64,000 nt of DNA, taken from Pseudomonas grandcourensis. GTDB lineage: Bacteria > Pseudomonadota > Gammaproteobacteria > Pseudomonadales > Pseudomonadaceae. Position 1 is the stretch's first letter; every line of letters begins with the position of its first letter. The notes under the pieces were generated by a model. That model was given only the letters and a program-made list of their open reading frames with translations, was not told the origin of the DNA and searched no databases. Location of the stretch: contig NZ_CP150919.1 in NCBI RefSeq assembly GCF_039909015.1, positions 4,998,501 through 5,062,500 on the forward strand, in the 5' to 3' direction. Made by a program: the position numbers and the translations under genes. Of the stretch, positions 35,454 to 43,477 are shown piece by piece.

Positions 35454-35922
35454 ATGACGCCAAGCTCAGCTGCGGTAAAGATTCAGCGCAGAAGGTCGAC
35501 GCTACCTATTTGCCACTAGTCTGTCCAGCGGCTGCTTCTGGCCGATTGCTGCCTATCATGAATGTATGCAAAAGGCCAAAAGCGGTCGGCCAAGAGAACA
35601 AGGACGTTTCACTCAGACTTTCTGACGGTAGGAAAAGAGCAATCGGATGAAAATAGCGATGCTGTAAACCACTTTTTTGAGTTGTTAACCTCACTGATTT
35701 ACAGATCAAAAAAGCGGTTTACAGGCGTTAAAAAAACTTAGTGAGCGACCGGCCAGTTTCACAACCAAAACTGCAGGCCTTCCATCCTCGGCTCACCGAG
35801 TATGGCGGCTTACGACTAGCCATTCGGCGAAGCAATGCCGTCGAAATCGCCCTCCTGGAATCCGTCATAGCACTGCACCTTTGCCCCTCCCCACTGGTCG
35901 AACTCTTTGGTAGACGGCGCGC
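35336..35922. other. non-coding stretch between cassettes and tnpS
   Basis: No believable gene is present in these 587 bases. It contains the TGTCG cluster (35332-35453), a copy of the dispersed TGGCCGATTGCTGCC repeat near 35540, and the long inverted repeat at 35662-35724. An integron integrase gene, expected here in the opposite direction, is absent. Confidence 0.5.
35662..35724. repeat. 19-bp inverted repeat CTGTAAACC...
   Basis: CTGTAAACCACTTTTTTGA at 35662-35680 is matched in reverse by TCAAAAAAGCGGTTTACAG at 35706-35724 with one mismatch. A third TTTACAG lies in the loop. Too long and symmetrical for a simple terminator with no gene ending here. It could be the relic of a small element or a recombinase site. 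Confidence 0.5.
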
Positions 35923-36891
35923 TCAACGAGCCCAGTCGCCGAATGGAGCATCGGCCTCAATGTAGCGTGCTGCCGACTGCACATCTCGCCAGCCCACATA
36001 CTCCATCAACGCCTTGCTGCTCCACTGGTTGCGACTGGCCCAGGTAGCAAAACCGCGGCGCAGCGAATGCGCGGTGTAACCCTCGCCAGCCACACCGCTG
36101 CGCACAAATGCCATACGCAAAATACGCGAGATACTGTTCGGATTAACTCGCCCCTCCGCCAGGTGGCCCCAGCGATCGATGGCGCGAAACACGGGCCCTT
36201 GGTCGATGCCGCTGACCGCAAGCCAGTGCTGGTAGGCATCCACCGGGCAGAGTCGCTTCAGGGCCGGTACTACCAAGGTAACGCCGCGGTGATCGCGATC
36301 GGTCTTGCTGCTTGCGAGGAAGATTTTCAACTCTTGCCCTTCGCGCAACTGAATATGCTCGACACGCAGCCTGCACAGTTCGTCGCCACGCAGCGCTCGC
36401 CAAAAGCCTATCAGGAGCAACGTCTTGTCCCGCGCCGTGCGCAACCGCACCGCTAATTGATCCGAGGTCAATTGCTGGTCCAACCCCTCAATGCATGCTT
36501 CCAGCCGCTGTAACTGCAGCACTTCCGCCTGCTTGATAGGTTGCGGATGCAGCGCCTGAATACCGCGCAAGACATCGCGCACCCGCGACGCCTTGGTCGG
36601 GTCGGCGAAGCCGTGCTGCTGATGCCACTGAGCCAATGCGGCTAGATGAATGCGTAGGGTGTTACTGGCCAACTCTGCACCATAGGCTGCCAGGTAGCGC
36701 ACGATACTTTCACTGGAAGCTGGCAGCACCCCGCCCCACTCCGCTTCAAAGTGTTCAACGGCTTGCGCATAGCGGCGCAGAGTGCTGTCGCGTCGCGCCG
36801 CTTGCAGGTACCGCTCGGCTGAATCGCTCACCCTATCTCCCGCATAGCGCCTTTCTGGAAGACTTCGCCGATAAAGGCTTATCACGTTCAA
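35923..36891 (-). CDS. tnpS: tyrosine recombinase, TnpS-like cointegrate resolution protein
   Basis: About 322 residues; the first start in the frame is a TTG (36891), and a GTG two codons later is possible. An N-terminal core-binding domain (SAERYLQAARRDSTLRRYAQAVEHF) precedes a catalytic domain with RALRGDELCRLR (first Arg), SLRRGFATWA (His-x-x-Arg) and YVGWRDVQSAARYIE (Trp in place of the second His, and the Tyr nucleophile). It is divergent from a KfrA-like coiled-coil gene, exactly the TnpS/TnpT arrangement of Tn4651-type Tn3-family transposons. It lacks the extra domain of integron integrases, so it is not IntI. Confidence 0.75.
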   Translation of the reverse strand: MNVISLYRRSLPERRYAGDRVSDSAERYLQAARRDSTLRRYAQAVEHFEAEWGGVLPASSESIVRYLAAYGAELASNTLRIHLAALAQWHQQHGFADPTKASRVRDVLRGIQALHPQPIKQAEVLQLQRLEACIEGLDQQLTSDQLAVRLRTARDKTLLLIGFWRALRGDELCRLRVEHIQLREGQELKIFLASSKTDRDHRGVTLVVPALKRLCPVDAYQHWLAVSGIDQGPVFRAIDRWGHLAEGRVNPNSISRILRMAFVRSGVAGEGYTAHSLRRGFATWASRNQWSSKALMEYVGWRDVQSAARYIEADAPFGDWAR

Positions 36892-37003
36892 GAATTCAGC
36901 ATTCTCGAACGCCAGTCCGTCCGAATTCCTGCCGTCCCAAAGGCAGGGTTACAGCTGTAATTGCATACTCCGTAAACCAGTACGAAATCGTCGGAGTCAG
37001 GCC
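36892..37003. other. tnpS/tnpT intergenic region, probable resolution (rst) site
   Basis: A short divergent region of 112 bases. In Tn4651-type elements the resolution site lies between tnpS and tnpT. ACTCCGTAAACCAGTACG and the following GTCGGAGTC give partly symmetrical arms (ACTCCG and CGGAGT). I infer the function from gene order. Confidence 0.45.
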
Positions 37004-37984
37004 ATGTCACGCGGAGGCATCAACAAGGCCGTGGTGCAAATCGCCCGCGAAGCGCTGCTCGCCCGCGGCCAACACCCCAGCATCGACGCGGTGCGCGTGG
37101 AGCTGGGCAACACCGGTTCGAAGAGCACCATTCAGCGCTACCTGAAGGAGCTCGGCGCCCGAGAGCAGGCGCAGCCGCCCACCCCCGACGAGGAACTGCA
37201 CAGCTTTGTCGCCGGTTTAAGCGCTCGCCTCACCGTGCTTGCCGAACAGGCGGTCGCCGAGGATCGCCAGCGCCTGCAGCGGGATCGTTCGGCGTATGAG
37301 CAGCAGCGGTTGCAGCACCAGGCGCAACTCGATCACCTACAGAGCGCTTACGCCGGCCTCGATCGTGAATTGCAGGCCCTGCGCGAGCACGAACGAACAC
37401 TCCAGGAACAACTGCGCCAAGCGGACGGCGAATGTCAACGCTTGGGCCAGCTGGAACACGACCTGAACCAACTGTTGGTCGAACGGACGACGCACCTCCA
37501 GTCGCTGGAGGACAAGCACCGCCAAGCACGTGAAGCGCTGAAGCACTTTCGCCTACAGCATCTGTCCCAGCGGGAGCAGGAAACCCAGCGACACGACGCG
37601 CAGCTTCAGCAGTTGCAACACGAGTTGCGGGCACTACGTATCAGTCTTTCGGACAAGCAGGATGAACTCGCCCGCCTATTCCAGGACAACGAACGGCTGG
37701 TCGGTGAACTGCGCCACCAGGGTCAGCAAGATCGCCAACGTGAACGTGCACTGCTGCACTTGCGACAACAAAACCAGGATGCGGAAGTCCGCGAGCAGAG
37801 CGCGCAGGCGCAGGTCCAAGCGTTGACCACCGAACACGCCGGCCTGCGCGAACGGGTCAAGCGTCAGGTGCTCACGGAACGGCAGAACCTTCGCGAGCTG
37901 CGGTTCCAGCGGCAACAGATCGAGCGCTTGCAGGACTTGCTCAGCCAATCGACACCACCACCCTCGGCCACCGATGACAGCTAG
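37004..37984 (+). CDS. tnpT: KfrA-like coiled-coil DNA-binding protein, TnpT-like
   Basis: A 326-residue protein. The N-terminal 50 residues (INKAVVQIAREALLARGQHP, VRVELGNTGSKSTIQRYLKE) form the KfrA_N helix-turn-helix domain. The rest, residues 75-315, is one long coiled coil rich in Gln, Arg, Glu and Leu. Tn4651 TnpT has this size and layout and helps TnpS resolve cointegrates at the site between the two genes. The Tn3-family transposase tnpA and its inverted repeats are not in the window, so the module is a remnant or was recruited. Confidence 0.78.
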   Translation: MSRGGINKAVVQIAREALLARGQHPSIDAVRVELGNTGSKSTIQRYLKELGAREQAQPPTPDEELHSFVAGLSARLTVLAEQAVAEDRQRLQRDRSAYEQQRLQHQAQLDHLQSAYAGLDRELQALREHERTLQEQLRQADGECQRLGQLEHDLNQLLVERTTHLQSLEDKHRQAREALKHFRLQHLSQREQETQRHDAQLQQLQHELRALRISLSDKQDELARLFQDNERLVGELRHQGQQDRQRERALLHLRQQNQDAEVREQSAQAQVQALTTEHAGLRERVKRQVLTERQNLRELRFQRQQIERLQDLLSQSTPPPSATDDS

Positions 37985-38003
37985 CGTTGCTCCCAGACCA
38001 CCC

Positions 38004-39071
38004 CTAGCTGGAGCCCGCTGCAACGGGCACAGGCTCGACCGGTAGTGAATCGGAAACATCAGGCCATTCACCCATTGCAAAACGATCACGTCGGTGGCCC
38101 TTAAGCGCAGCCTCCACAAACTTCGCCTGCCGCGTTGACCGTTCAAAGGGCGCCGGCGGACCGACCAGCGCCGAGACGTTCCGTCGCTGCCATGCTTCGT
38201 CCGGCCAGCAATGCTGAAAAAGGGTACAGGCGTAGAGGTCCCAACCGGATATCCAGCCGCGATAGCGCAGCCAGTCAGCGTAGCGGTTGAACTCTTGGCA
38301 AGCCTGGTCGAAAGCGGCAAAGTCGGATGGCCAATCATCAATGGGCTCAAACAAACCGCGCCTATACAATTCATTGAGCAACTCGTACAGCGGCTCACGG
38401 ACGAAGCATCCTGGTTCAGTCATGCACACCAGGAGCAGGTAATTGAGGAAATGCGTGCGCAACCAATGAAGGTGGGCTTTGAATTGTCTGCAGGTCGAGC
38501 CCAATAGGGCGAGGACAAATCCCAAGTTGTGCCAGTCGGGGCAGACACACAGGCGACGCATCAGGACGGGGCCAAGCGCCGGAAGTCGGTAGCCGTTCTC
38601 CAAGTACAGAGACTGTGCCAAATGGTCGGTATGGCGCCGCTTATCCCAGAGCCTGCTCAGGACGACCCACAACGGATCATTTAGCACGGAATGCAGAGAC
38701 GGAAAGTCCACCAGTAGTTCGTTCAAACAGGTCTGACGAAGCTCACTGCCTGTCAGTAATCGCGGCCACTTGTTGTTACGGGTCGGGCTTATCTTTGGAT
38801 GATGCTGGTGTGTCCACGCGCAGCCACATCGCTCCAATGCGGGTCCGTCGTGCCGACATCCAAAGCAATTACACAGACTGTGAGCAACTACGCGGCCTCT
38901 CAATTGGCCGACCAGCGATGAACCAGGCATCACACCGCACCCCTTTTCCGCTTCAAACACCTGCAGTGAAGCACACCGCTGGCCAAAGAGAACGTGCGCC
39001 CCGGCAGAAATCACAACATGCGTTGATAACACGGCGTTAAGACCAGCCGTCTCAAGGGGATAGTTAGACAA
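38004..39071 (-). CDS. hypothetical protein with N-terminal cysteine cluster
   Basis: Up to 355 residues, starting with TTG at 39071; an internal Met (MPGSSLV) is a more likely start. I do not recognise the family. CNCFGCRHDGPALERCGCAW near residue 68 has five Cys and a His and may bind zinc. The remainder is rich in Trp, Leu, Tyr and acidic residues (for example FEPIDDWPSDFAAFDQACQEF), which argues for a real protein. It overlaps none of the mobile modules and ends 20 bases from the end of tnpT, tail to tail. Function unknown. Confidence 0.5.
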   Translation of the reverse strand: MSNYPLETAGLNAVLSTHVVISAGAHVLFGQRCASLQVFEAEKGCGVMPGSSLVGQLRGRVVAHSLCNCFGCRHDGPALERCGCAWTHQHHPKISPTRNNKWPRLLTGSELRQTCLNELLVDFPSLHSVLNDPLWVVLSRLWDKRRHTDHLAQSLYLENGYRLPALGPVLMRRLCVCPDWHNLGFVLALLGSTCRQFKAHLHWLRTHFLNYLLLVCMTEPGCFVREPLYELLNELYRRGLFEPIDDWPSDFAAFDQACQEFNRYADWLRYRGWISGWDLYACTLFQHCWPDEAWQRRNVSALVGPPAPFERSTRQAKFVEAALKGHRRDRFAMGEWPDVSDSLPVEPVPVAAGSS

Positions 39072-39927
39072 ATTTTAGGACGTGGCGCCGCGGTCAAGAG
39101 TGGTGTTGAATAATGTTAACAACGCAAAAATCAGCAGACCTCTGTCACGTGCCGAGAGCGCCACCATCATGAGTACCATACTTGATCGGTATCGTTTACG
39201 AAGCGAAGCGACTGCACGTCGCGCCAGTGCAGAATCGGCTTTTAGCTCGCCTCGCCTGCTGCCCCTGCTGTCGATCTTTCTGCTCCCAACAATCATGCAA
39301 CCTGAGCGCGACGAAGCGCATGGGCACCCCGCCTTTCCTTTGCGAACAACGCTGTCGCTGGCCAACCTCCATCACGGCGCCTATCCCTCTCGACAGGCCA
39401 GCACGCCCCCCAACCTGAATTTGTTTCGCCGGGACAGCTTCGTGTTCGTGGAGGATTTTTCTCGCGATCCCAAACATCGGGTGTACAGCTACCTACTGCG
39501 CGCACTCGGGATGAAGGTCAGGGTAAAACCGCTGTCGATATGGCTGCCCGACATTCGTGTCGACAAACCTGTGAGTGGATGTCTGCAAGTCCTAAGATTT
39601 TTCGATGCACACACAGGCCGTGTAATAGGACTGCGCATTTGCGCCAGGTATAGGGTGTGCGAATGGGTAACTGGTAAATTGCCTGCCTTGGCGGATCAGC
39701 AATTATCACTACCCACCGGCGGGATGGGCCGGACACGGCACGACATCAAGCGCTACCCGCGAACCGGTCAAACGTTACCGCCCACGGATCAACCTACAAG
39801 TGTTGAGGCCTATGAGAGGTGCCGGCGGTATTCGGTCGTCCACAACCGCCGCGATAAAGCCCATCGACCTCACTGGAGCTAATTGAGTAAAGCAGGGTGA
39901 ACACCGTCTTTCTGAAGGAAGCAAGCC
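39072..39927. other. stretch upstream of tnsA without a supported gene
   Basis: These 856 bases hold open frames on both strands (the longest 39082-39882, plus), but none has a ribosome binding site or a protein-like pattern. One end of the Tn7-like element should be here, since tnsA-type genes lie near a transposon end. I could not find a TGT-starting terminal repeat matching the other side. Confidence 0.45.
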
Positions 39928-40581
39928 ATGGGTCTTTCGCTCAACACCAGCAATCCTCAACCAGGCTATGTCCTTGGTCCAGCCAAACCGGTGGTATCCG
40001 GCAGGCACGGCAAGCTTGTGACATTTTTTGCCTCACAAAAAAATGTTGCCCCCATAGGCTGCGAGTCGTTGCTGGAAGCCGACTATTGTCTGTATCTGGA
40101 ATACCTGCCGTCAGTCATCAGCTACCGGGCACAACCCTTTACCGTCTACTTTCGCGACCCTGCTCTGCGCTACACCCCCGACTTCATGGCCACCCTGGAT
40201 GACGGTCGGCAGGTACTGTATGAAATAAAAAGTAACAGCAGCGGCCGCGACCCAAGGTGGCAACAGCGTCGTGCGCGTCTAGAGGAGTTGCTGGGTATTA
40301 ATGGATTGAGTTTCGAATACGTCGAAGAACATCAGTTCCGTCATCCCATACTGCTGAATAATCTTCGCACCCTGCACCACTTCGGCTTCAACGGTAACCC
40401 TTGCAATACACCGTCAATTGTTCGCCTGTTGCTTCAGCAACCGGATCAGCACGCCACCATTGGGCAACTGATTAAATTGGGCGCGCGTCAGGAAGACGTC
40501 ACCTTCGCACTTTTTCATCAGTTTCTTCGCTGCAATCTCCAGCACCCGTTGGACCTGCGCAGCAGGGTCTGGGCCGATTAA
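39928..40581 (+). CDS. tnsA: TnsA-like transposon endonuclease
   Basis: A 217-residue protein starting at ATG 39928 with GAAGGA upstream. The restriction-fold catalytic residues are visible: Glu in ESLLEADYCLYLEYLP, Asp in YTPDFMATLDDG (about residue 84) and Glu-x-Lys in LYEIKSNSSG (about 98-100). QPFTVYFRDP is the strand before the Asp. The last 60 residues (QHATIGQLIKLGARQEDVTFALFHQFLR) form the C-terminal winged helix. TnsA cuts the 5' ends of the donor so that the element moves by cut-and-paste. Its stop is directly followed by the next start (TAAATG). Confidence 0.88.
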   Translation: MGLSLNTSNPQPGYVLGPAKPVVSGRHGKLVTFFASQKNVAPIGCESLLEADYCLYLEYLPSVISYRAQPFTVYFRDPALRYTPDFMATLDDGRQVLYEIKSNSSGRDPRWQQRRARLEELLGINGLSFEYVEEHQFRHPILLNNLRTLHHFGFNGNPCNTPSIVRLLLQQPDQHATIGQLIKLGARQEDVTFALFHQFLRCNLQHPLDLRSRVWAD

Positions 40582-42504
40582 ATGAACGAAACGCTGCAAA
40601 TTGTGGTTGGCGAGCATTACCGTTACCACGGTACTGACTATCAAGTAATGGATATCGACGGTGAGCGCATACAACTGCGATCGCTTCGCGCGAGTACCAG
40701 CCCGCTGTTTCAGACCTTTGAACGCTTGGTACGGGCCCATCAGAGTGGTGAGTTTCGAAAAATACAGGAAGCCCCTTTCGCGCCCGACGCGACACTTATC
40801 ACTGCCGCGCTGTCCTCCGCTCACAAAGCGAAAGCTGAGCGGAAAGAATGCTTTTTGTTAACGATTCGGGACGAGTGTGGCGGACGCTTGCCGCGAGAAC
40901 GCGTGGAACAGTTAGCAAAGGAAATTGCGGCGCAACGAGGTGAGCCTAAAGCGCCGAGCTATGGCGCTATCTGCCTTTGGAATAAGGACTATCTGGCTAG
41001 CGGCGAGAACATCCTTTCATTGGTCCCTAAAACACGTCGTTCTACCCTGCACCGTCTGCATCGCCAGCCTGAGGAGGTGCAGGAACTCATTAAGTTAACT
41101 ATCGACCAGCTTTATTTCACACGCACCCCGTGCAACAAAACCGAAGTGATCGACGCCATTGAATGCGCCATCCGAACGTCCAATCAGAGCCGGAGCCCGA
41201 TTCATCAACTGCCCGTTCCCTCGTTCAGCACCTTGTACCGAATCATCGTTGAGTTGGATCGTTATGAGACCGATCTTCATCAATTGGGGTATCACGCCGC
41301 AATCAAAAAGCAAAAATGGAGCCGCAAATGTCATCAACCCTATCGTCGGTTTGAATTGGTCGAGGGTGATACTCACCTCCTGGACATTGAGACCTGTGAT
41401 AAAGCCGGCCATCCAATAGGTCGGGCGTTTCTCACCGTCTTACTGGATGTTCGCACGCGTATGATTGTTGGCGGGGACATATCCTACAACCCGCCATCTT
41501 TGGAGAAAACCATCCGGGCGTTGAAGTACTCTCTGCGCAGCGAAAACCCATATGGAGGTCTTGCTAGTAGCTATCGTTTTGACAACGGTGCCGATTACAC
41601 CGCTGAACGATTAAGAACCATACTGAGCGGACTGGGCGCAAGCATCACTTTTTGCGAACCGGGAAATCCAGATCAAAAACCTCATATCGAAAGTTTCTTT
41701 AAATCATGGACTACCTCCATCGTCCATACCATGCGCGGTACGACATTTTCAAAGCCCAATCGATATGACTCTGAAGGCAACGCTATCTATACGTTAGAAG
41801 ACCTCAAAGAACGCTTTGAAGACTGGCGTGACACGTTCTATCACGCCAATTATCATAGCGGAATCGGAATGGCGCCTAAAGAGTTGTGGGAGCAAGACGA
41901 AGCCGATCGCCACGAGTTCGCTTTAAAAAAATATAGCGAAGAGGATTTGAATAGGCACTTCTTGAGCGTTGCCTATATTACTCCTAATAATGGTCGGTTG
42001 CGGCATAGAGGACTTGCCTGGACTGGTTCGGGTGTGAGTTTTCTCGCTGGCAAGCGACCCGGTAAAAAGAAACCGCTGCGGCTGTATTACGATATTAGCG
42101 GCCTTGGACGCGCATGGGTTTGCGACCCGCAACAACCTGGGCACGTGTACGAGGTCGACGCGGTCGACCCCGATTACCAAATCGGTCTGACCATGCACTT
42201 GCATGAGCTCATCAAGGCTCGACTGGGTAGCAAAAAAAAATCAATCAACTACCGGACTGCCCGCGAAGCGCGTGTACGTATTCTTCATGAACTCGCCAGT
42301 GCCAACACCAAACGCCGTAGAAAAATTCGGGAAATTGCTGACGAACATGGAGATTTCAAAGCACAACCCAAGCCGGACTCTGCTCAACTGGCTTGCGATC
42401 CATCAGTGAAACCTGAGGACATCGAGCAATTTCACATACATCCCGATACCCCTGCTAGTTATCAAGTGGTGGTGGTCAAAAATGAACACGACCCTCAGAA
42501 GTGA
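40582..42504 (+). CDS. tnsB: TnsB/TniA-like DDE transposase
   Basis: A 640-residue transposase of the retroviral-integrase superfamily. HLLDIETCD carries the first Asp (about 267), YRFDNGADY the second (about 333) and QKPHIESFFK the Glu (about 369). An N-terminal helix-turn-helix region (RLPRERVEQLAKEIAAQRGE and later) and a C-terminal Mu-type beta-barrel follow the family plan. It joins the 3' ends of the element to the target. The stop overlaps the start of the next gene by 23 bases. Together with TnsA it forms the heteromeric Tn7-type transposase. Confidence 0.92.
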   Translation: MNETLQIVVGEHYRYHGTDYQVMDIDGERIQLRSLRASTSPLFQTFERLVRAHQSGEFRKIQEAPFAPDATLITAALSSAHKAKAERKECFLLTIRDECGGRLPRERVEQLAKEIAAQRGEPKAPSYGAICLWNKDYLASGENILSLVPKTRRSTLHRLHRQPEEVQELIKLTIDQLYFTRTPCNKTEVIDAIECAIRTSNQSRSPIHQLPVPSFSTLYRIIVELDRYETDLHQLGYHAAIKKQKWSRKCHQPYRRFELVEGDTHLLDIETCDKAGHPIGRAFLTVLLDVRTRMIVGGDISYNPPSLEKTIRALKYSLRSENPYGGLASSYRFDNGADYTAERLRTILSGLGASITFCEPGNPDQKPHIESFFKSWTTSIVHTMRGTTFSKPNRYDSEGNAIYTLEDLKERFEDWRDTFYHANYHSGIGMAPKELWEQDEADRHEFALKKYSEEDLNRHFLSVAYITPNNGRLRHRGLAWTGSGVSFLAGKRPGKKKPLRLYYDISGLGRAWVCDPQQPGHVYEVDAVDPDYQIGLTMHLHELIKARLGSKKKSINYRTAREARVRILHELASANTKRRRKIREIADEHGDFKAQPKPDSAQLACDPSVKPEDIEQFHIHPDTPASYQVVVVKNEHDPQK

Positions 42505-43477
42505 TATACTCACAAAATTCAGCCAACAGACCATTTTTTTCCCTAATTTTCGCTTTGCCTATTCACAACTTCAAAAATCCGTCGAAACAACGGCTTTACG
42601 CAACACCCCCAGTTGTGCATTTTTAATCGGTCCTTCTGGCTCTGGAAAATCCAGGCTGTGTGAACTGTTCCGCGACTCCTTTGGACCGGTGACCGAAGAA
42701 CTAGACGATGATGGAATACACAAGATTATTCCAGCACTGTATTGCCTCGTCCCTGCACCAGTTACAATCAAAGGCTTCTGCTTGACGCTGCTTAAGCAAC
42801 TAGGAAAATACTCACCTCATAGCAATGTTCACGAGCTGAACAACTTGCTGGCCCCACGTTTAAAAATATGTAAAGTCCGTGTACTGATATTTGATGAAAT
42901 TCAACGTCTACTGAGGCCGGACGCGGAAAAAACACGCGACGGCACGTTAGATTGGCTAGTCGTACTGTTGAGCCTCACCCATCTCCCGATCGTATTATCG
43001 GGCACTGAAAAGTGCAGTGATCTGTTCGACGACGCGCCATTTGCGCGCCGGTTTTGCTACGTGGCTAACTTGGAATACTTTAAGTACGATGGTTCTCCCA
43101 CCTCTGACTTTCATCTAACCCTACAAGGTTTGGACAAAGAATTATACCGCCTGACAAACTTCTCTGGCGAGGAACACCTGCATGATGTATCAATCAAGCT
43201 CCCACTTTATGTGGCGAGCACGGGTAATTTAGAGTATGTGCGGCAAATTATATTTGAGGCAGTAAACATTTGCCTTAGTCGCGAAGCTCCCACCCCCACT
43301 CTCAGACGAGCTGATTTCGTCGACGCCTGCCGAAATTTGCTGCTACCCCTCAATCTTGCCAAAAGCGCCAACCCATTTACCGTCCCTCTGAGCAAGAGTC
43401 TATCATTGATCGAGAAATATGAAGATGAACAAGCTGATCTTCGTTCCCACTCCGCTCACCGAAGAAAGCCCACATAG
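42482..43477 (+). CDS. tnsC: TnsC/TniB-like AAA+ ATPase
   Basis: A 331-residue AAA+ protein. The Walker A motif GPSGSGKS is at residues 50-57, the Walker B motif VLIFDEIQRLL near 133, and sensor 1 is in LPIVLSGTEKC. TnsC/TniB proteins bind target DNA in an ATP-dependent filament and hand the transposase to the site chosen by TniQ/TnsD. Gene overlaps on both sides (23 bases with tnsB, 59 with tniQ) show a tight operon. Confidence 0.9.
   Translation: MNTTLRSDILTKFSQQTIFFPNFRFAYSQLQKSVETTALRNTPSCAFLIGPSGSGKSRLCELFRDSFGPVTEELDDDGIHKIIPALYCLVPAPVTIKGFCLTLLKQLGKYSPHSNVHELNNLLAPRLKICKVRVLIFDEIQRLLRPDAEKTRDGTLDWLVVLLSLTHLPIVLSGTEKCSDLFDDAPFARRFCYVANLEYFKYDGSPTSDFHLTLQGLDKELYRLTNFSGEEHLHDVSIKLPLYVASTGNLEYVRQIIFEAVNICLSREAPTPTLRRADFVDACRNLLLPLNLAKSANPFTVPLSKSLSLIEKYEDEQADLRSHSAHRRKPT

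Noticed and set aside
35923..36891. Integron integrase next to the cassettes
   Set aside because: It is a tyrosine recombinase, but it lacks the extra IntI domain, points the wrong way relative to the cassettes, and pairs with a KfrA/TnpT-like gene, so TnpS is the better call.
39025..39072. Third attC site (GTCTAAC ... GTTATC on the minus strand)
   Set aside because: The end boxes look right, but they are not complementary to each other and the inner arms pair poorly, without the extra unpaired base. Not enough for a call.
39082..39882. Long plus-strand open frame upstream of tnsA
   Set aside because: No ribosome binding site, no protein-like pattern and competing open frames on the other strand; probably an unused frame in GC-rich DNA.
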